This document shows positions 20,683 through 32,208 of a stretch of 64,000 nucleotides of DNA, piece after piece; position 1 is the first letter of the stretch, and each line of letters opens with the position of its first letter. The stretch spans positions 1,178,001 through 1,242,000 of the forward strand of contig CM055831.1 in assembly GCA_029582265.1 (NCBI GenBank), written 5' to 3'. The notes under the pieces were generated by a model. That model saw only the letters and a list, made by a program, of their open reading frames with translations. It was not told the DNA's origin and made no database searches. Made by a program: the position numbers and the translations under genes. This DNA comes from Zoroaster sp. YZ-2022 (taxonomy: Eukaryota > Echinodermata > Asteroidea > Forcipulatida > Zoroasteridae).

Positions 20683-20760
20683 GCTTTTGATCCAAACCGG
20701 ACCTTCATCAGAGGCTTAGACAAAAAAAAATGTATGTATGTATGTATGTATGTGTCTGTG
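20683..20760 (-). repeat. SINE-like fragment (inverted) with a TATG microsatellite
   Basis: TCCAAACCGGACCTTCATCA is the reverse complement of TGATGAAGGTCCGGTTTGGA found upstream of the tRNA-like boxes at 48034 and 62877. Here it is followed by a poly-A run and five TATG units. The tRNA-like part is missing. Confidence 0.6.
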
Positions 20761-21111
20761 ATCAGGCATATGCATTTTGATGCGTCTAATGGAAATTTAG
20801 GATATTTTTTTTTAATAGAGATTTTTTAGGCAAAGTATAATTTTCTGTGTGAGGTTTTGTTTCTTTTGACGTGTAACAAACGAATCATAACAAGATAAGT
20901 GATACAGTGGTATCAACACTCAAGATTCTTCATGAGATGTCTGTGTAACATCTTGATGAGGACATATTACACCATTATGATGATGATAAGGGAGATTGCC
21001 AGTCAGCAGCATGTTGGATTATATCACACCCTGTGATATATCTTCACTGAGTGACAGTCTGCTGCTACCAGCTGATGCCTGTCTGCAGTGAATGTGATTC
21101 CACTGGGGTAG

Positions 21112-23127
21112 CTAGTACAGACCCTGATCTATACATGAGATGAATGTACCATTATCATCATAATGGTGAATATGACCAGTGTTATAATCCTCATTGGACA
21201 CTGCAATGTATATGTCTGATCTGTCACAACATACACCATTGCAGTATTTAACTTCCTGACCATTGATTGTTGGTTTGATTGTGATTAATGAAGTACCATT
21301 GTTATCAACAATGTCTACTTTATGTTGGTCACCACCACTGACTACAAGTTTGTTATTGATGTCAGTGGCCAAGAAGTAAGGTTTTGTTTTGACTGGCGTA
21401 ATGTGAATGAGCGAGCCATCAGTGGGGCTGTGCTTGGTGACCACCATCCTATACACATCCCCTACTAAGATGTTACCATCATTATTTACTGATACACTCT
21501 GGAGGTCCACTGCTTTCTTACCTACCTCACTATGAGGCACTGTGGGGAAGTCAAAGGCAAGTGTGCCATCATAGTTGTACATCTTGACATTGTTGGTGTC
21601 ATCCACAACTACTATGTGATTGTGTGTAGCTGCAATGTCAAGTGGATCTGGAAAAAGGGTTAATACAAAATACAAAATAATTGTACAAAATAATGGTGAA
21701 AGTGTTGGGAGATACTACATGTAATGTAACACAATGTTGATGTGTATACAATATACATGTGAATGTCAGCATTTGTGAATGCCTCATTGAACTTGATCAC
21801 AAATGCTACAGGGTTTATCAATGTCGCCCTTAATCCATGTACAGTTTATTATTAATAAAATTATTCTCAGAACCATGATTTCACAGTAATTAAGGATCCA
21901 GATGAATTTATTACATGCTTCTCACTAATATTTTGCGAATTCTGTAAATGTTCTGATTAAAAAGAAAATTGAAAGAAATTACCAGTAAAATATCCCCCCC
22001 CCCCCCCAAATGGGCAATACATCTACAACTGATAAAACATGCATATAATAAAGAGACTTACAGCTTTGTAGTGGAATGGTGTTCTTGAGTTGTCCATTAG
22101 AGCTGAAGAGATTCACCTCTTTATCAAGGTAGTATGCCACTGCAAGATCTTTGGCTGGAGCTACAGCAGCAATGCCTGTAACATACTCACCTCTGCTAAA
22201 CTGATGAAAAAGCTCCCACTTGCCTTCCAGTTCCAGTTTACCCAAGTTGATGTCTTCATCATCATTACTCTGCTTAAACCTCAGGCATGATAGGCTGCGG
22301 TCAATCTGTGGTACAGTTTGACCGGTCACCAATTTCAAGTCAGGATACAGTTCAAGGAAATTAGAGTCGGAAGAATTCATAGTGACATCTTGAGCTACCT
22401 CTAGTGAGTATTGTTTCTCCTGCAGCATCATACTCACGGTTTTCTCATGCTTATCAAATCTTGTGTTACGATCCCGCTCCAGGTTTTTGATTTCAGCAAT
22501 CATGCGATTCTCTTCCCTTTTTACCTTTGCTATTATCTTAGCTGCTTTGTCATGAACCTCTGTCATGATCCCTGTTACTTTCTTTCCAAATTCCTGCTTA
22601 GCTTGAGATGATGCTGCTAATGAATGTTCAAATGCCTTGATTTCTCTCTTAAACTCTGGGAAGACATTTTTCATCAACTGCCTGCGTTCAAGAGCAGCTG
22701 TGTCATTGTCAATATAGTGGTGGCCTTTGGATTCTGGGTGTTCGATGACGGTACAATCTCGACAGATCAACTTTTCACACTTCACGCAGTAAAACCGCTT
22801 AATTTCCCCCTTGTGTTTTTGACATCTTGACTCATCCTCTAGTGTTTTGGCCGAGGTGGCATCCTTCCTCTGTAGTGATGAGACCTCGTCTAAGAGACCC
22901 TCTAAATAGAAATTGGTTTTTAGGCCAGTAACACCCTCCTCAGGAAGTTTTGTCTCCCGTCGACACACTGGGCAGGGCATCTGTTTTGCATCTTTGTAGT
23001 ATTTCACCAGACACTTTTCACAGAAACTGTGGAGGCAGTCTAATGCTTTTGGTTTTGTGTATCTATCGTGACAGATACTGCATTGCAGATGATTCTCAGT
23101 GATTGTCTTCAATGCAGCAGAAGCCAT
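21112..23127 (-). CDS. TRIM-NHL protein, unit A (two exons; NHL end disrupted)
   Basis: Exons 22062-23127 (donor GTAAGT) and 21112-21647 (acceptor TTTTTCCAG) join in phase 1 (T+AT = Tyr) to about 533 residues. RING: Cys16, Cys19, Cys31, His33, Cys36, Cys39, Cys52, Cys55. B-box: Cys102, His105, Cys114, Cys117, Cys122, Cys125, His130, His137. Coiled coil about 145-260. NHL-like beta-propeller repeats from about residue 355, with HNHIVVVD, DGNILVGD and NNKLVVSGGD units. TRIM proteins are RING E3 ubiquitin ligases; the NHL part binds ligands or RNA. Relative to the other copies a four-base insertion after CIDQGL brings in TAG at 21112-21114, so the last NHL strand (GITFTAD...VKTYH in B and C) is lost. 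The gene lies antisense within an AHI1-like intron. Confidence 0.88.
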
Positions 23128-24689
23128 CTGTTGAAATGAACATCAAGAAATAATCACATTAGTATCGATCATTTTTGTGTACAACCTCATCAAAATAGTC
23201 TTCACTGCAATTAGGCAAAAAATAAATTGTTGGTACATAATTTTCAGACAACAAAAATATCCACAATTATTTTGCCACATATACATGTAAGATGACCATG
23301 TAATTATGTTGCTCGGGTTTTGTGAAATTTTCATGGGTTTGGTTGTGAAAACACATGTAGTTTACTTAAGGAAATGTAAATTGGTTTCTGGTCATAGGTC
23401 GGCTTCAAAATTGGTGCAGTGACGCTTTTTTTTTGTGGTAATCTTTTTTTCCCTTTTTTTTTGCCAACCAGCGAAGTATGTGATACATGTATACACAGTT
23501 ATTGGAACCAGACCAGATTTCCCATACAAGAATTTGAAGAATGATGGCTAAGAGATGCCTCACATATTGGGCAAACGTTCATACCCCTATGTGGAAAAGT
23601 CATTTAAAACACAGCACGACAGAATTCTATCAATCCAGCAATTTTGTCTGCAATTGGACATAGCAAATAAAAAAAGAAAATAAAAAATGCTAACACACAG
23701 GTCTGAGGCAGGAGGAGACCAAAAACCAGAGACTTTTTTGGTTTGGCCTAAAGTAAGATCCTTAAACTTGATTTGTTGATCATCCAAGTGTGGAAGTGGG
23801 AGAATAAACAATTGCAATGCTCAACAAGTTCAGAAACTCAGCCCTGCTGATCAGAAGTTGATTAATGTATCCCCTTCAGAAATAACTAAAAACATCAGAA
23901 ATAATTATACAGTTCCCTCCAATATTTGTTACCTTGATTTGTTGTAGTTATTGAAGCCAACGTCAGACAGAAATGAAGAGAAATGTAGTTAACTTACTTT
24001 CTGATGCAGACAAAGTGTTAAACGGTGCAGACTTAGGGGCGGTTCCCATCAAAATGGCGCTTGGCAAACAATGTAACTGTCGTCACAAGCCGTTATGTGA
24101 CTAGCTAGGCTAGTCAAATAAGCCATCTAGGTGTTGTCTGTATCATATATGTAAACATGCATCTAGGTACTGGGAAAATCTTTGGACCCTGTCAGTGTTT
24201 TTTCCCTTATCTTTCACATTGTGACATTGGTTAACCTTCCACTAATATTAGGGTGGTCACAGCCACTGCACATTGTTCTTCTGTACACTACACACATGGA
24301 AATTGTGGCAGATTTCCTGAAATAGCCGACCTCTACAAAGTCATATAACAAAATTGGCTGCATATTTGCCTATTATTTTTTGCCATGTATTATCATCATA
24401 GTCTGTTCTCAACTACTCTAAAATCTGGTAGTAGTACATACGCAGGAAGTATTTTATATCTTTTTTTCAAAATATGAAGTTTTTTTGGCCCGTGTGAAAT
24501 GGTCTGTGTTTTAACCATTAGACGCAAAGTTCGTTCGTTTTTCAAAAACACCCGTATCAAAAATGGTATTTCCTTCAGTGTTTCATTCGTCACAATTGTC
24601 TGTTGGTTCCATATATGGTACTTGTAACCTCTCAGAGGCCAGACTCGTGTCAGTCATGTTGATACGTTATTTCCTTCGAGAGTGGGTTC
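23128..24689. other. TRIM 5' flank, no gene
   Basis: Upstream of the TRIM ATG. Near-identical in unit B (50566-52126). It contains poly-T tracts (23428-23462) and scattered short open frames on both strands that show no motif. The TRIM promoter and any 5' UTR exon should be here; ACTTACTTTCTGATGC near 23994 (minus-strand GTAAGT) could be a 5' UTR donor. Confidence 0.45.
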
Positions 24690-24693
24690 TTAA

Positions 24694-24949
24694 CCAGTTC
24701 GCACCGGGAATAAAAAAGTTTTTCCGAACCCCCGTGGTGGGTTTATTTTTACCGCACAAACACCAACAATGGTGCTCACCAGAGCGTGACCGGGGAGACC
24801 GCGTCTTCCACCGTATGCTTATGGCTCGTTGCCACGTCGACCGGGAATCTATACAAATATTCCCGAGAATCCTGTGGCGTGTTTAGACACTCTCCGATCC
24901 GCTGTCCAAAAAAAAATGTGCGTGTATACACGGCCTCTGTGTGAACTGG
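24694..24949. repeat. TTAA-flanked MITE, unit A
   Basis: TTAA at 24690-24693 and 24950-24953; ends CCAGTTCGCAC / GTGTGAACTGG. GC-richer than its surroundings, so it carries an open frame, but indels relative to the unit B copy (52131-52381) break the frame. It is therefore probably non-coding. Confidence 0.7.
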
Positions 24950-25144
24950 TTAAATGGATTCAGCGAGATTCGCCATAAATCAGTAAATCTACGTCAGTTT
25001 TCATTGACGGACCCACTAAATTGGAGTTAAAAGTCTGTTCTTTGTTGTAATTAGGCCTACATCCATTTTGATGAACAACAAGTGAAACACCCACGAAATT
25101 GACAGAAGTTTGGGAGAAGTGCACTTCCACGGACCGGTCGGGTC

Positions 25145-25237
25145 ATGGCAGAGGGCACAGCCAAAATACGAGAGCTTGCTGGATGGATGTTGGAAGAAAT
25201 ACAGCTTCTTATCAAAGAAAAAGAGTGTGATGTTTGA
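25145..25237 (+). CDS. 30-codon small open frame, unknown
   Basis: ATG to TGA, starting MAEGTAKIRELAGWMLEEIQ and ending in CDV, mostly helical composition. It is unchanged in the unit B copy (52575-52667), but the surrounding non-coding DNA is equally conserved, so this is weak evidence. It could be a genuine micropeptide, a first exon or chance. Confidence 0.2.
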   Translation: MAEGTAKIRELAGWMLEEIQLLIKEKECDV

Positions 25238-25239
25238 TG

Positions 25240-26234
25240 TTTTGCATAATTAATTACCTCTAATTAGCTAATTTGCATAATTTTTTTTTTTGTGTAATTT
25301 TTTCTTACCAAATGAAAGAACTTTGCACACCTAATATGCATACCAAATCCCATCCCCATACCATGTACGGTTTTCTATTGATTACATATGCGCAGATTGA
25401 CAAAAATGGCATATTTAGCGTGTTTGCTACATTAATGTGATGGTTGATTTTTTTTTTTTCATTTTTTTTCTCTTAAAATTGGTCCCAAAAGGTAAATCAT
25501 CAAATTCTGATACTTCATAAGTTCATTTAATGGTGTTAAGTAAAAAAAAAAGTTAAAAAAAGTGGTCAATAAAGCTGTCAAAATACTGTAAATTTGTATT
25601 TTTTTCCATTTGTGGCAGGTTTTACGATGTTTTTCGGACATCTTTAAATGATCGTAACTACGCAATGCTTTGACCGATTTCCATTCTGTTTTCTGAAGCT
25701 TTTATAAAGGTCTTTAATGTGCAAACATAAAAAGGTCTGTGCCTTGTATACTTATTTTTTGAGTGGTATACCTACTAATATTAACATATATTTGTTTAAT
25801 TTTTTTGGGTTGTTCCTATAACTTCTAACAACATTGATTTCATTATTGTGTTCTTCACAAAAGGCTCTCTTTTATCGTTTTATTATCTATAAATTAAATA
25901 TGTATCACTTGTGGTTTTTGCTATTTTGACGGCAACATTTGCTATTTTAACAGAAATTTTATTTTTCATCAGAACATTGCCATTTTACTTGAGGATGTGA
26001 ATACAAATGCTGTAAAATGACACATTTTATTCTCAAAATAATTGTGAGAAACATGGTTTTACAGTAAATATGTACTGACATTAATTCATGATGGTTCTGT
26101 CATCAATTCATGTTGGCAATTTTTTATTGTTAAACCAATCTTCTGACAACTGTTTTGTGAAATATCTTATTTCAAAATACTTGTATTCCTTTCTATTAGG
26201 AAATTATCAATGTTCCAATAAAAAACACCGGTAA
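25240..26234. other. AT-rich non-coding stretch
   Basis: No exon, RNA gene or repeat array seen. Poly-T/poly-A runs near 25280, 25450 and 25545. Matches unit B 52670-53650 almost base for base. Confidence 0.5.
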
Positions 26235-26237
26235 TTA

Positions 26238-26938
26238 GGCCAAAAAAAAAAAAGATGTTGAGTTGCCCTCCACCGACCGACCCAAAAGTGCTGAAATCTC
26301 AGGTCGGGTTTTTTTTTTTTTTTTTTTTTTTTCCCCGTCATTCATAGGCCTATTTATTAATGAAAACTTACCATTTTCTTTTGTATAAAACATAATACGT
26401 TTGATTTGTGAAATTTTCCACTTTTTTACCGATAAATTTACCAGTACCCAAGACTCAATCTACATGTTTTCAAATCGAATGGCCCCGCCCTCACATGGTG
26501 CACTGCCTTACGACACACTGTGTGCCAACGAGCGACTCAAATCTACCGTTTTCCAATCGAATGGCCCTCACCGTTGTGCACTGGCTCCCTGCACCGTATG
26601 TGTGTCAACGATTGCGACTCGATCTACGTTTTCAACCGAATGGCCACTCACATGTTGTATATTGAGCATTGCACGCAATATGGATGAATTTGCTGTGTCA
26701 ATCACAGCGAAAAGTACAACAAAAATGCTTGGGATACTTTTATTCTGAAGCAAAATTCCTTGCTGATAGGTATACAAATGAAAAACATGGTATGTGGTTT
26801 CAGTTCCAATGTATTTCAATCTTAAAATGACAGTCAAGGGGAGAAAAAAAAAAAAAAAAAAAAAAAAAATATCCCGACCGACCGACCCCTTCAAATATTT
26901 TCACTGGAGGGCAACTCAACAATTTTTTTTTGTTGGCC
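26238..26938. mobile_element. PIF/Harbinger-type MITE (TTA flanks), unit A
   Basis: TTA at 26235-26237 and 26939-26941. Inverted ends GGCCAAAAAAAA and TTTTTTTTGTTGGCC, then TTGAGTTGCCCTCCA / TGGAGGGCAACTCAA and CGACCGACC / GGTCGG blocks. The middle has three units of about 80 bp based on AATCGAATGGCCCTCACA and GTGTGTCAACGATTGCGACT. A three-base TTA duplication fits PIF/Harbinger. No transposase. Confidence 0.75.
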
Positions 26939-27176
26939 TTACCTGAAAATGAAGAAACTGAGTGAATTATTATTGAAAAGCTGACTTGATTGTAAGATGG
27001 AAATGAAATCAAACAAGAAGATATTTTGTCTGATATGTCATTTTCAAGTAAATGTGAAAATTAGGAAGATGAATTCAAAAGGTGAAATGGATGACCGGCC
27101 GATGATCTGATTCCACATTAGAATGGTTTACTCACCCTTGAATAACAAATAAGAAGTTTTACATGTCCTATTTCAG

Positions 27177-27305
27177 ATTTCCTTCATGGCGAATCAGTCA
27201 GCAAAAGAGGTGCATAGTCCAGGCATGTCCATGGTTGGTACAGGATGGACACCATCCAAGGCATACTTCCCCTGAGCTTCCACACCAAGTATTGCCCTAC
27301 AAGCT
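27177..27305 (+). pseudogene. exon of the AHI1-like gene with in-frame TGA, unit A
   Basis: 129 bases between TATTTCAG and GTAAGT, phase 0 at both ends, which matches the exons on either side. The phase-0 frame reads ISFMANQSAKEVHSPGMSMV, then GTGWTPSKAYFP, TGA (27273-27275), ASTPSIALQA. Another frame is fully open but would not fit the neighbours' phases. The same TGA is in unit B. A fragment (ATTTCAGATTTCCTT) also lies at 45715. Confidence 0.6.
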
Positions 27306-27810
27306 GTAAGTTCAATTAAAACCCCTGTACACTATTGGTAATCTCAAAATAACACAAATGATGAGTTTCACATGAAACTTACTTGGTGTAAAGTTGATAA
27401 TGGTATAAAACAACCCTGATATCTTTCTGTCTCACGTTGATATCATTTAGGTAAAATTAAGAAATAATTTCCAAAATTAATGTCTGTTATTCAAAGACAG
27501 AAATTCCATATTGGATGCAGAAATGTTTCCATAAGTGTATACTGACTTTTCATACAGACACATATTTGGTGAATATTGTATCTTATAAGAATTTTGTTAT
27601 TAGAATATAAATAAAAAACATTTTATAATTCATTGATTATTGTTATGTTATTATAATTAAAACATATCATTTTTATAATGATTACAGATTACAACTTTTT
27701 CTCCAAGCCAATTATAATGCTGTTCTCTTTATAATTCACAACAATTTGAAACTTTGTCAGTTTTGCTTTAAGACATGGTAATTTTTCTTTTGAATTCCAA
27801 TGACCCACAG

Positions 27811-28042
27811 AGTCAGGGAGGCACAGCCAACTTCACATTCAACCCACCGCCGTCACAGAAGAAAACCGACCACTGCCGCGTGGTGGCGCTCTATGACTAC
27901 ACCACCCAATGATCAGATGAACTCAACCTCAGACAGGGTGACTGGATATCGCTGCTTCATGAAGACAACCAAAATTGGTGGATGGGACAACTGGATAATG
28001 GACAGCAAGGATACTTCCCAGCAAACTAAGTCATTGATGAAT
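27811..28042 (+). pseudogene. AHI1: SH3 exon of the AHI1-like gene with two in-frame stops, unit A
   Basis: Acceptor ACCCACAG, donor GTAAGA. The frame contains FTFNPPPSQKKTD followed by an SH3 domain: RVVALYDYTT, SDELNLRQGDWISLL, NWWMGQLDNGQQGYFPAN. It closely matches the human AHI1 SH3 (VVALYDYTANRSDEL, GYFPANHV). SH3 domains bind Pro-rich peptides. TGA at 27910-27912 stands where human has Arg (CGA to TGA would explain it) and TAA at 28027-28029 follows PAN. Both stops are also in unit B. Confidence 0.85.
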
Positions 28043-28197
28043 GTAAGAGTGGGGGGCAGGGGGTCAGGAGGGGAGGAGAAGGGGTGAGATGGTATCGTTG
28101 GCTTAGTTCTGAATAATCCTTTATCTATAGTTAACCTTTGGCTATAAAAGGACATGATGTTTAGGATCTTTTGTAAATGAACCTATGTGTTAAAGGA

Positions 28198-28400
28198 ACA
28201 GTATCTTCATGATCAAAGCAGACTTTCAACAGGGCATGGAATCGGTGTCCTAGTTTAAGATGTGACTGAAAATTACTGGCTCATTTATGCAGAGGGAATG
28301 GTAATATGACCTTATCATGTGGGGTATTATTTTCAGTCAATCTAAAACTAGCATTCTGATTCCATGCCCTGTTGTTCGTGACGATATTGTCCTTTTAAGT
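28198..28400. repeat. hairpin MITE
   Basis: Inverted arms around GACTTTCAACAGGGCATGGA and TCCATGCCCTGTTG, with TTAAGATGTGACTGAAAATTA paired to TATTTTCAGTCAATCTAAAA. Also in unit B (about 55617-55820). A related arm lies at 29880-29925. Confidence 0.7.
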
Positions 28401-28981
28401 ATGGATGCATTTACAGACATTTTACCAAAAGTGTATAATGGCTTTAAATCAATATCTCAATGAGAGAAGAAAAAACATCATTTTATAGCAAGTTATTTAT
28501 CAATTACAAACATTTTATTATATACACCATCAACATTTTTTTTACAAATTTATACTTTTGTTAAGACATTGTGTCACAATTTTATTTGGATTGATGTGCT
28601 TCAAGTTTTCTAAAATATCCGTCCAGTTAAAACAAAGTACATTTGTAAGGATTTCCTGATATAAAATACATTCAGTTTGTTGCATAAGGCCCATTTCTTG
28701 ATATTGCCCAAAAATGTTAGGTATTGATTCAAGCATCCTCTGCATTATAGTAAGGACATTTGTGGCATAATTTTTATCAAGTCACCACTACAGGTATTTA
28801 TTTTCCACTCATTGGGAAGTGCACAGAATACAGGAAAACATGGAATTGTAGGTAAATCCTATAGGAAAATCCAACTAATTTTAACAAACTTTAACTACCA
28901 TGCAAAACTATGAATTGTGTTGACTTTCTGCATTATGAAAAGGTCACATGAAAATGGTGTTAATCCTTTCCTATGATCCCA
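28400..28981. other. intron-like sequence
   Basis: No exon, RNA or repeat recognised. A minus-strand open frame of 67 codons (28542-28745) is broken or altered in unit B and is not supported. Confidence 0.4.
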
Positions 28982-28982
28982 C

Positions 28983-29480
28983 CATTCAGTAAATACAATT
29001 CATTGTAGCATTCAGTAAATACAATTCATGGTTGCATTCAGTAAATACAATTCATGGTAGCATTCAGTAAATACAATTCATTGTAGCATTCAGTAAATAC
29101 AATTCATTGTAACATTCAGTAAATACAATTCAATGTAGCATTCAGTAAATACAATTCATTGTAGCATTCAGTAAATACAATTCAATTAATGTAGCATTCA
29201 TTAAATACAATTCATTGTAGCATTCGGTAAATACAATTCATTGTAGCATTAAGTAAATACAATTCATTGTAGCATTCAGTAAATACAATTCATTGTAGCA
29301 TTCAGTAAATACAATTCATTGTAGCATTCGGTAAATACAATTCATTGTAGCATTCGGTAAATACAATTCATTGTAGCATTCGGTAAATACAATTCATTGT
29401 AGCATTCGGTAAATACAATTCATTGTAGCATTCGGTAAATACAATTCATTGTAGCATTCAGTAAATACAATTCATTGTTC
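28983..29480. repeat. 26-bp minisatellite, about 19 units, unit A
   Basis: Unit CATTCAGTAAATACAATTCA + TTGTAG with variants CGGTAA, TGGTAG and one ATTAATG insertion. The unit B array (56414-57690) has about 49 units and shares the same order of rare variants at its right end. Confidence 0.97.
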
Positions 29481-29514
29481 TACTATGTTTTATAAAATGA
29501 ACAAAGGTGAAAGG

Positions 29515-29930
29515 AGCATGGAATCGGAGTGCTGGTTTTAAAATTAACTCATTGACAGAAAATATACCCACAAGTCATACCTTTGCTGCTGCATAAATAA
29601 GCCAGTAATTTTCATTTTTGGGAGGAGGGCCAAAGTCCTGGTACAGCCAAGCCTTTGAGAAGCCTGGCCAGGCCTAGGCTACCTGGCTTCCTAATTGTCT
29701 TTTGTGAGACCTAATCACTGTAACAATATAGTACCTGCCAATCAACATAACCTGGGCTTCTGGATGGCCTAGCCCAGGCAAACAGAAACTCATTATATAG
29801 GCCAGTAGACAGGCGAAAAGCCTGAGCCTGGCCGGGCTTCTCAAAGGCTTCGCTGTACCATGACTTTGGCCCTTGTCCCTTAAACAAGGACACTGATTCC
29901 ATGCCCTGTTGAAAGTCTGCTCTGATCGAG
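29515..29930. repeat. nested inverted-repeat element
   Basis: Outer arms GCATGGAATCGGAGTGCTGG and CACTGATTCCATGCCCTGTT. An inner element at about 29631-29876 has ends GGGCCAAAGTC / GACTTTGGCCC and arms with AGCCTTTGAGAAGCCTGGCC and GGCCGGGCTTCTCAAAGGCT. Also in unit B (57728-58135). Confidence 0.75.
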
Positions 29931-30493
29931 ATGATAGTGTCCCCTTTTTTTCATTTAAATCTTACATTTGTGAAAATACTGAATGTACTTGAAGAGTTAA
30001 CTGTTATACAAAGCATCATTATTTCTCATGAACTTTGAACTTTTACAAGACATTTTTCTTAAATAAATTTCCACCAAATGAGGTGAACTCACTATAACTG
30101 GAGACAGTTTGTGCTCATTGAAAACAATCTTTGACTTTAAACGCTAAGTGAATGTCATCATTTTCATTACACTTAGGCCTAAACCCCTACTTTTCTGTAA
30201 AGACAGACAGAAGGTAAACATTTAACTAAATAATTTAATTAACTAAATAATTTATATAAGAAATAATAAGAAATGAATTTTCATTTTGAAGAATTCACAA
30301 AATCTAAACAAATCTTTTGCATGCAGCTTAGCGCCAGTCCTTCATATCCAATATTCATCATCATTTGCTTAATCTGCCACTTTACATCCGTTTTGTGAAA
30401 CAAATGTATAGATTTTGAATTAGTGGTCTTTACATTTCCATGAAACATCTTTGTACAGTCTTAAACAAAATTTCCTTGGATCTTTTCCCCTAG

Positions 30494-30684
30494 TTGCCCA
30501 GTTGGACCTCAGTCTGACAACCATCGGGGATGGGAAAGAGAAGGAGGAACTACGTCCTGGCACAGCGAAGTCAGAGAAGGCCCTCGTGAGTCTGTTTGAA
30601 GCCAAGCGAGAGTTGAAGGAGGAGATGGACACGAGTAAGACGTTAAGGATGGAGAGAGTCAAGGCCAAGCTGGCTGCTGTCATG
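30494..30684 (+). CDS. coiled-coil exon of the AHI1-like gene, unit A
   Basis: Acceptor TTCCCCTAG, donor GTATGA. Two leading bases complete the codon left by the SH3 exon (T+TT). The frame then gives 63 codons, AQLDLSLTTIGDGKEKEELR, then KSEKALVSLFEAKRELKEEM, then KTLRMERVKAKLAAVM, a charged coiled coil ending in phase 0. Human AHI1 also has a charged tail after its SH3, but no direct similarity is visible. Copies at 58706-58896 and 46139-46328, and a short piece at 42368-42406. Confidence 0.7.
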
Positions 30685-30750
30685 GTATGACTATCTCTTG
30701 AAAATCCATAATGCATCTCAATAAAATATGTACATCCAGTATAGAGCTGG

Positions 30751-30940
30751 TAAAACTTTGCATGGTGAGAATGATAAGTAAGACTAATTGCGGTGACACC
30801 ATGTGGAATCTCAATTGAGTAGTAATTAGTTCTGAAAAGAACTAGGGTACTGATCGAAACGTTGAGTTGTACCCAGTTTTTCAGAACCAGTACTACTCAA
30901 TTGAGATTCCACAGTGTCACCGCAATAATCTTACTATCAG
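30751..30940. repeat. FB1 hairpin MITE after the coiled-coil exon, unit A
   Basis: Starts TAAAACTTTGCATGGTGAGA and ends TCTTACTATCAG. It is flanked by TATAGAGCT on the left and a decayed TATAAAACT on the right. The counterpart module at about 46380 lacks the insert (single TATAGAGCT). In unit B it is 58961-59160 with the flanking repeat intact. Confidence 0.8.
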
Positions 30941-31109
30941 TATAAAACTCTTATGACTGACTCTTATGATATATTATTGGTACTATAGACATCTTTTCAT
31001 TGATCCGGAAATTTTAGACAATGTAATTCTAAGTTAACCAACAAATAATTACAAAGAAATACACTAATTACATATTTTTTTATTTCACTTTATAAACCTC
31101 TTTAATTAA

Positions 31110-31500
31110 CACTCCTGTTACTGTACATGCCAAAACCTGCCCAATTTGCACTGATGCTTAATAAGCATAGGGCCCACAGCATTAACCTGCCAATGCATGT
31201 CATAACACTTGTATAGTAAGTACATCCACATGCCAAAACCCTTTGGAGGGTTTTTGAAAGGTGCTGATGATACTAAGTCATAAAGTAAGCTAAGTCTGTA
31301 GCAAGCACACCTACATGCCAAAACATGTTGGAAGGTTTTGAAAGGTATTGGCACTAAGTCTTAAAGTAAAGCTAAGTAATCCTCAATAAAATTCATCCAA
31401 CTGTCAAAACCTTTCACAAGGTGCCTGAGCTACCCTGTACATAAACAGTAATACCTAAGATATACACATCTATCAGTCTTGCCAAAGGGATTTGAAATGT
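31110..31500. repeat. degenerate tandem repeat (CATGCCAAAACC...TTTTGAAAGGTG)
   Basis: About four diverged units of roughly 100 bp with CATGCCAAAAC and GGTTTTGAAAGGT blocks. Inverted blocks of the same kind occur at 61660-61745. Also in unit B (59340-59710). Confidence 0.6.
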
Positions 31501-32208
31501 GCAGTGACTAACAGTAAACAGTTATGTACACAAACTACCCGCTCTGAGAAAAGGTGATATATGTCGCAAAAATTTAAAATTGAGTTTGATATAATGGCTG
31601 GAAAGCACACAACATAAGCTTTCATTTGGTATATGGTAGAGCTCTGTAGCCTTTACCGTTATGGAGATAATCGCGTATTTGCATATTGATAATTTCCATG
31701 ATGACTGATTTACATAACAGAGCAAACGGCCTTTGAAATGTTTTGCGTCGTTGAAAAATAATGCTCAAAAGCTCACATTAATTCCACCTAGCAACGAACA
31801 TGTTCCTGTAATGCCATCTGTTTGAAATTTTCGTGGGTGATTTGTTAATATTTTTCCATTGATGTTACAATTTTTTAAAGATTTGACTCGTTCAGATCAT
31901 TAGCTTTAATTAATTTGCATAATCATTAAAATATTTTTGGTGTAAAATAAAGGAATAGAGTGTACAATTTAGTACATTACGTACATTTAAAAAAGGGGGA
32001 AATTACCATGGTGTAGGCTTATGATGGAACTTTGTTTGAATCTGGTACTCTATTGATATTTTATCTTATTGCATACATTAAAATTTAATTAAAAAATAAA
32101 TTAATTAAAAAATTAATTAAAAATTTATTTAAAACAATTAATAAATTTTTATTTTTCCCCCGATACCCAAAACTAAATTTTATGAGTTAAAAAAATTACT
32201 TGAGAAAT
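31500..32208. other. AT-rich non-coding end of unit A
   Basis: No gene seen. It contains CCCGCTCTGAGAAAAGGTGA (about 31548), which recurs inverted at 61612. From 32075 it is almost pure A/T (AATTAATTAAAAA) up to the gap, a likely reason for the assembly break. Confidence 0.5.

Larger units (their letters stand above)
6695..32208 (+). repeat. unit A of a large two-copy repeat
   Basis: Sequence from about 6695 to 32208 recurs in the same order and orientation at 32709-60437. Matching anchors include 6695/32709, 9358/33629, 12042/36352, 13158/37227, 20364/47399, 21112-23127/48470-50565, 26238/53654, 27811/55231, 30494/58706 and 32200/60430. Matching blocks are near-identical by eye. They are interrupted by insertions or deletions and by a middle part (about 16.3-20.0 kb versus 40.7-47.0 kb) that hardly aligns. 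Confidence 0.95.

Noticed and set aside
22090..22830. Plus-strand open frames opposite the TRIM exon (and 49529-50050)
   Set aside because: Antisense shadows of the TRIM coding exon.
24563..24886. Plus-strand open frame of about 107 codons (134 in unit B)
   Set aside because: It lies across a TTAA-flanked MITE and indels between the units break the frame.
30420..30716. Minus-strand frame of 98 codons (also 46073 and 58632)
   Set aside because: Antisense of the coiled-coil exon, which has proper splice sites and phase on the plus strand.
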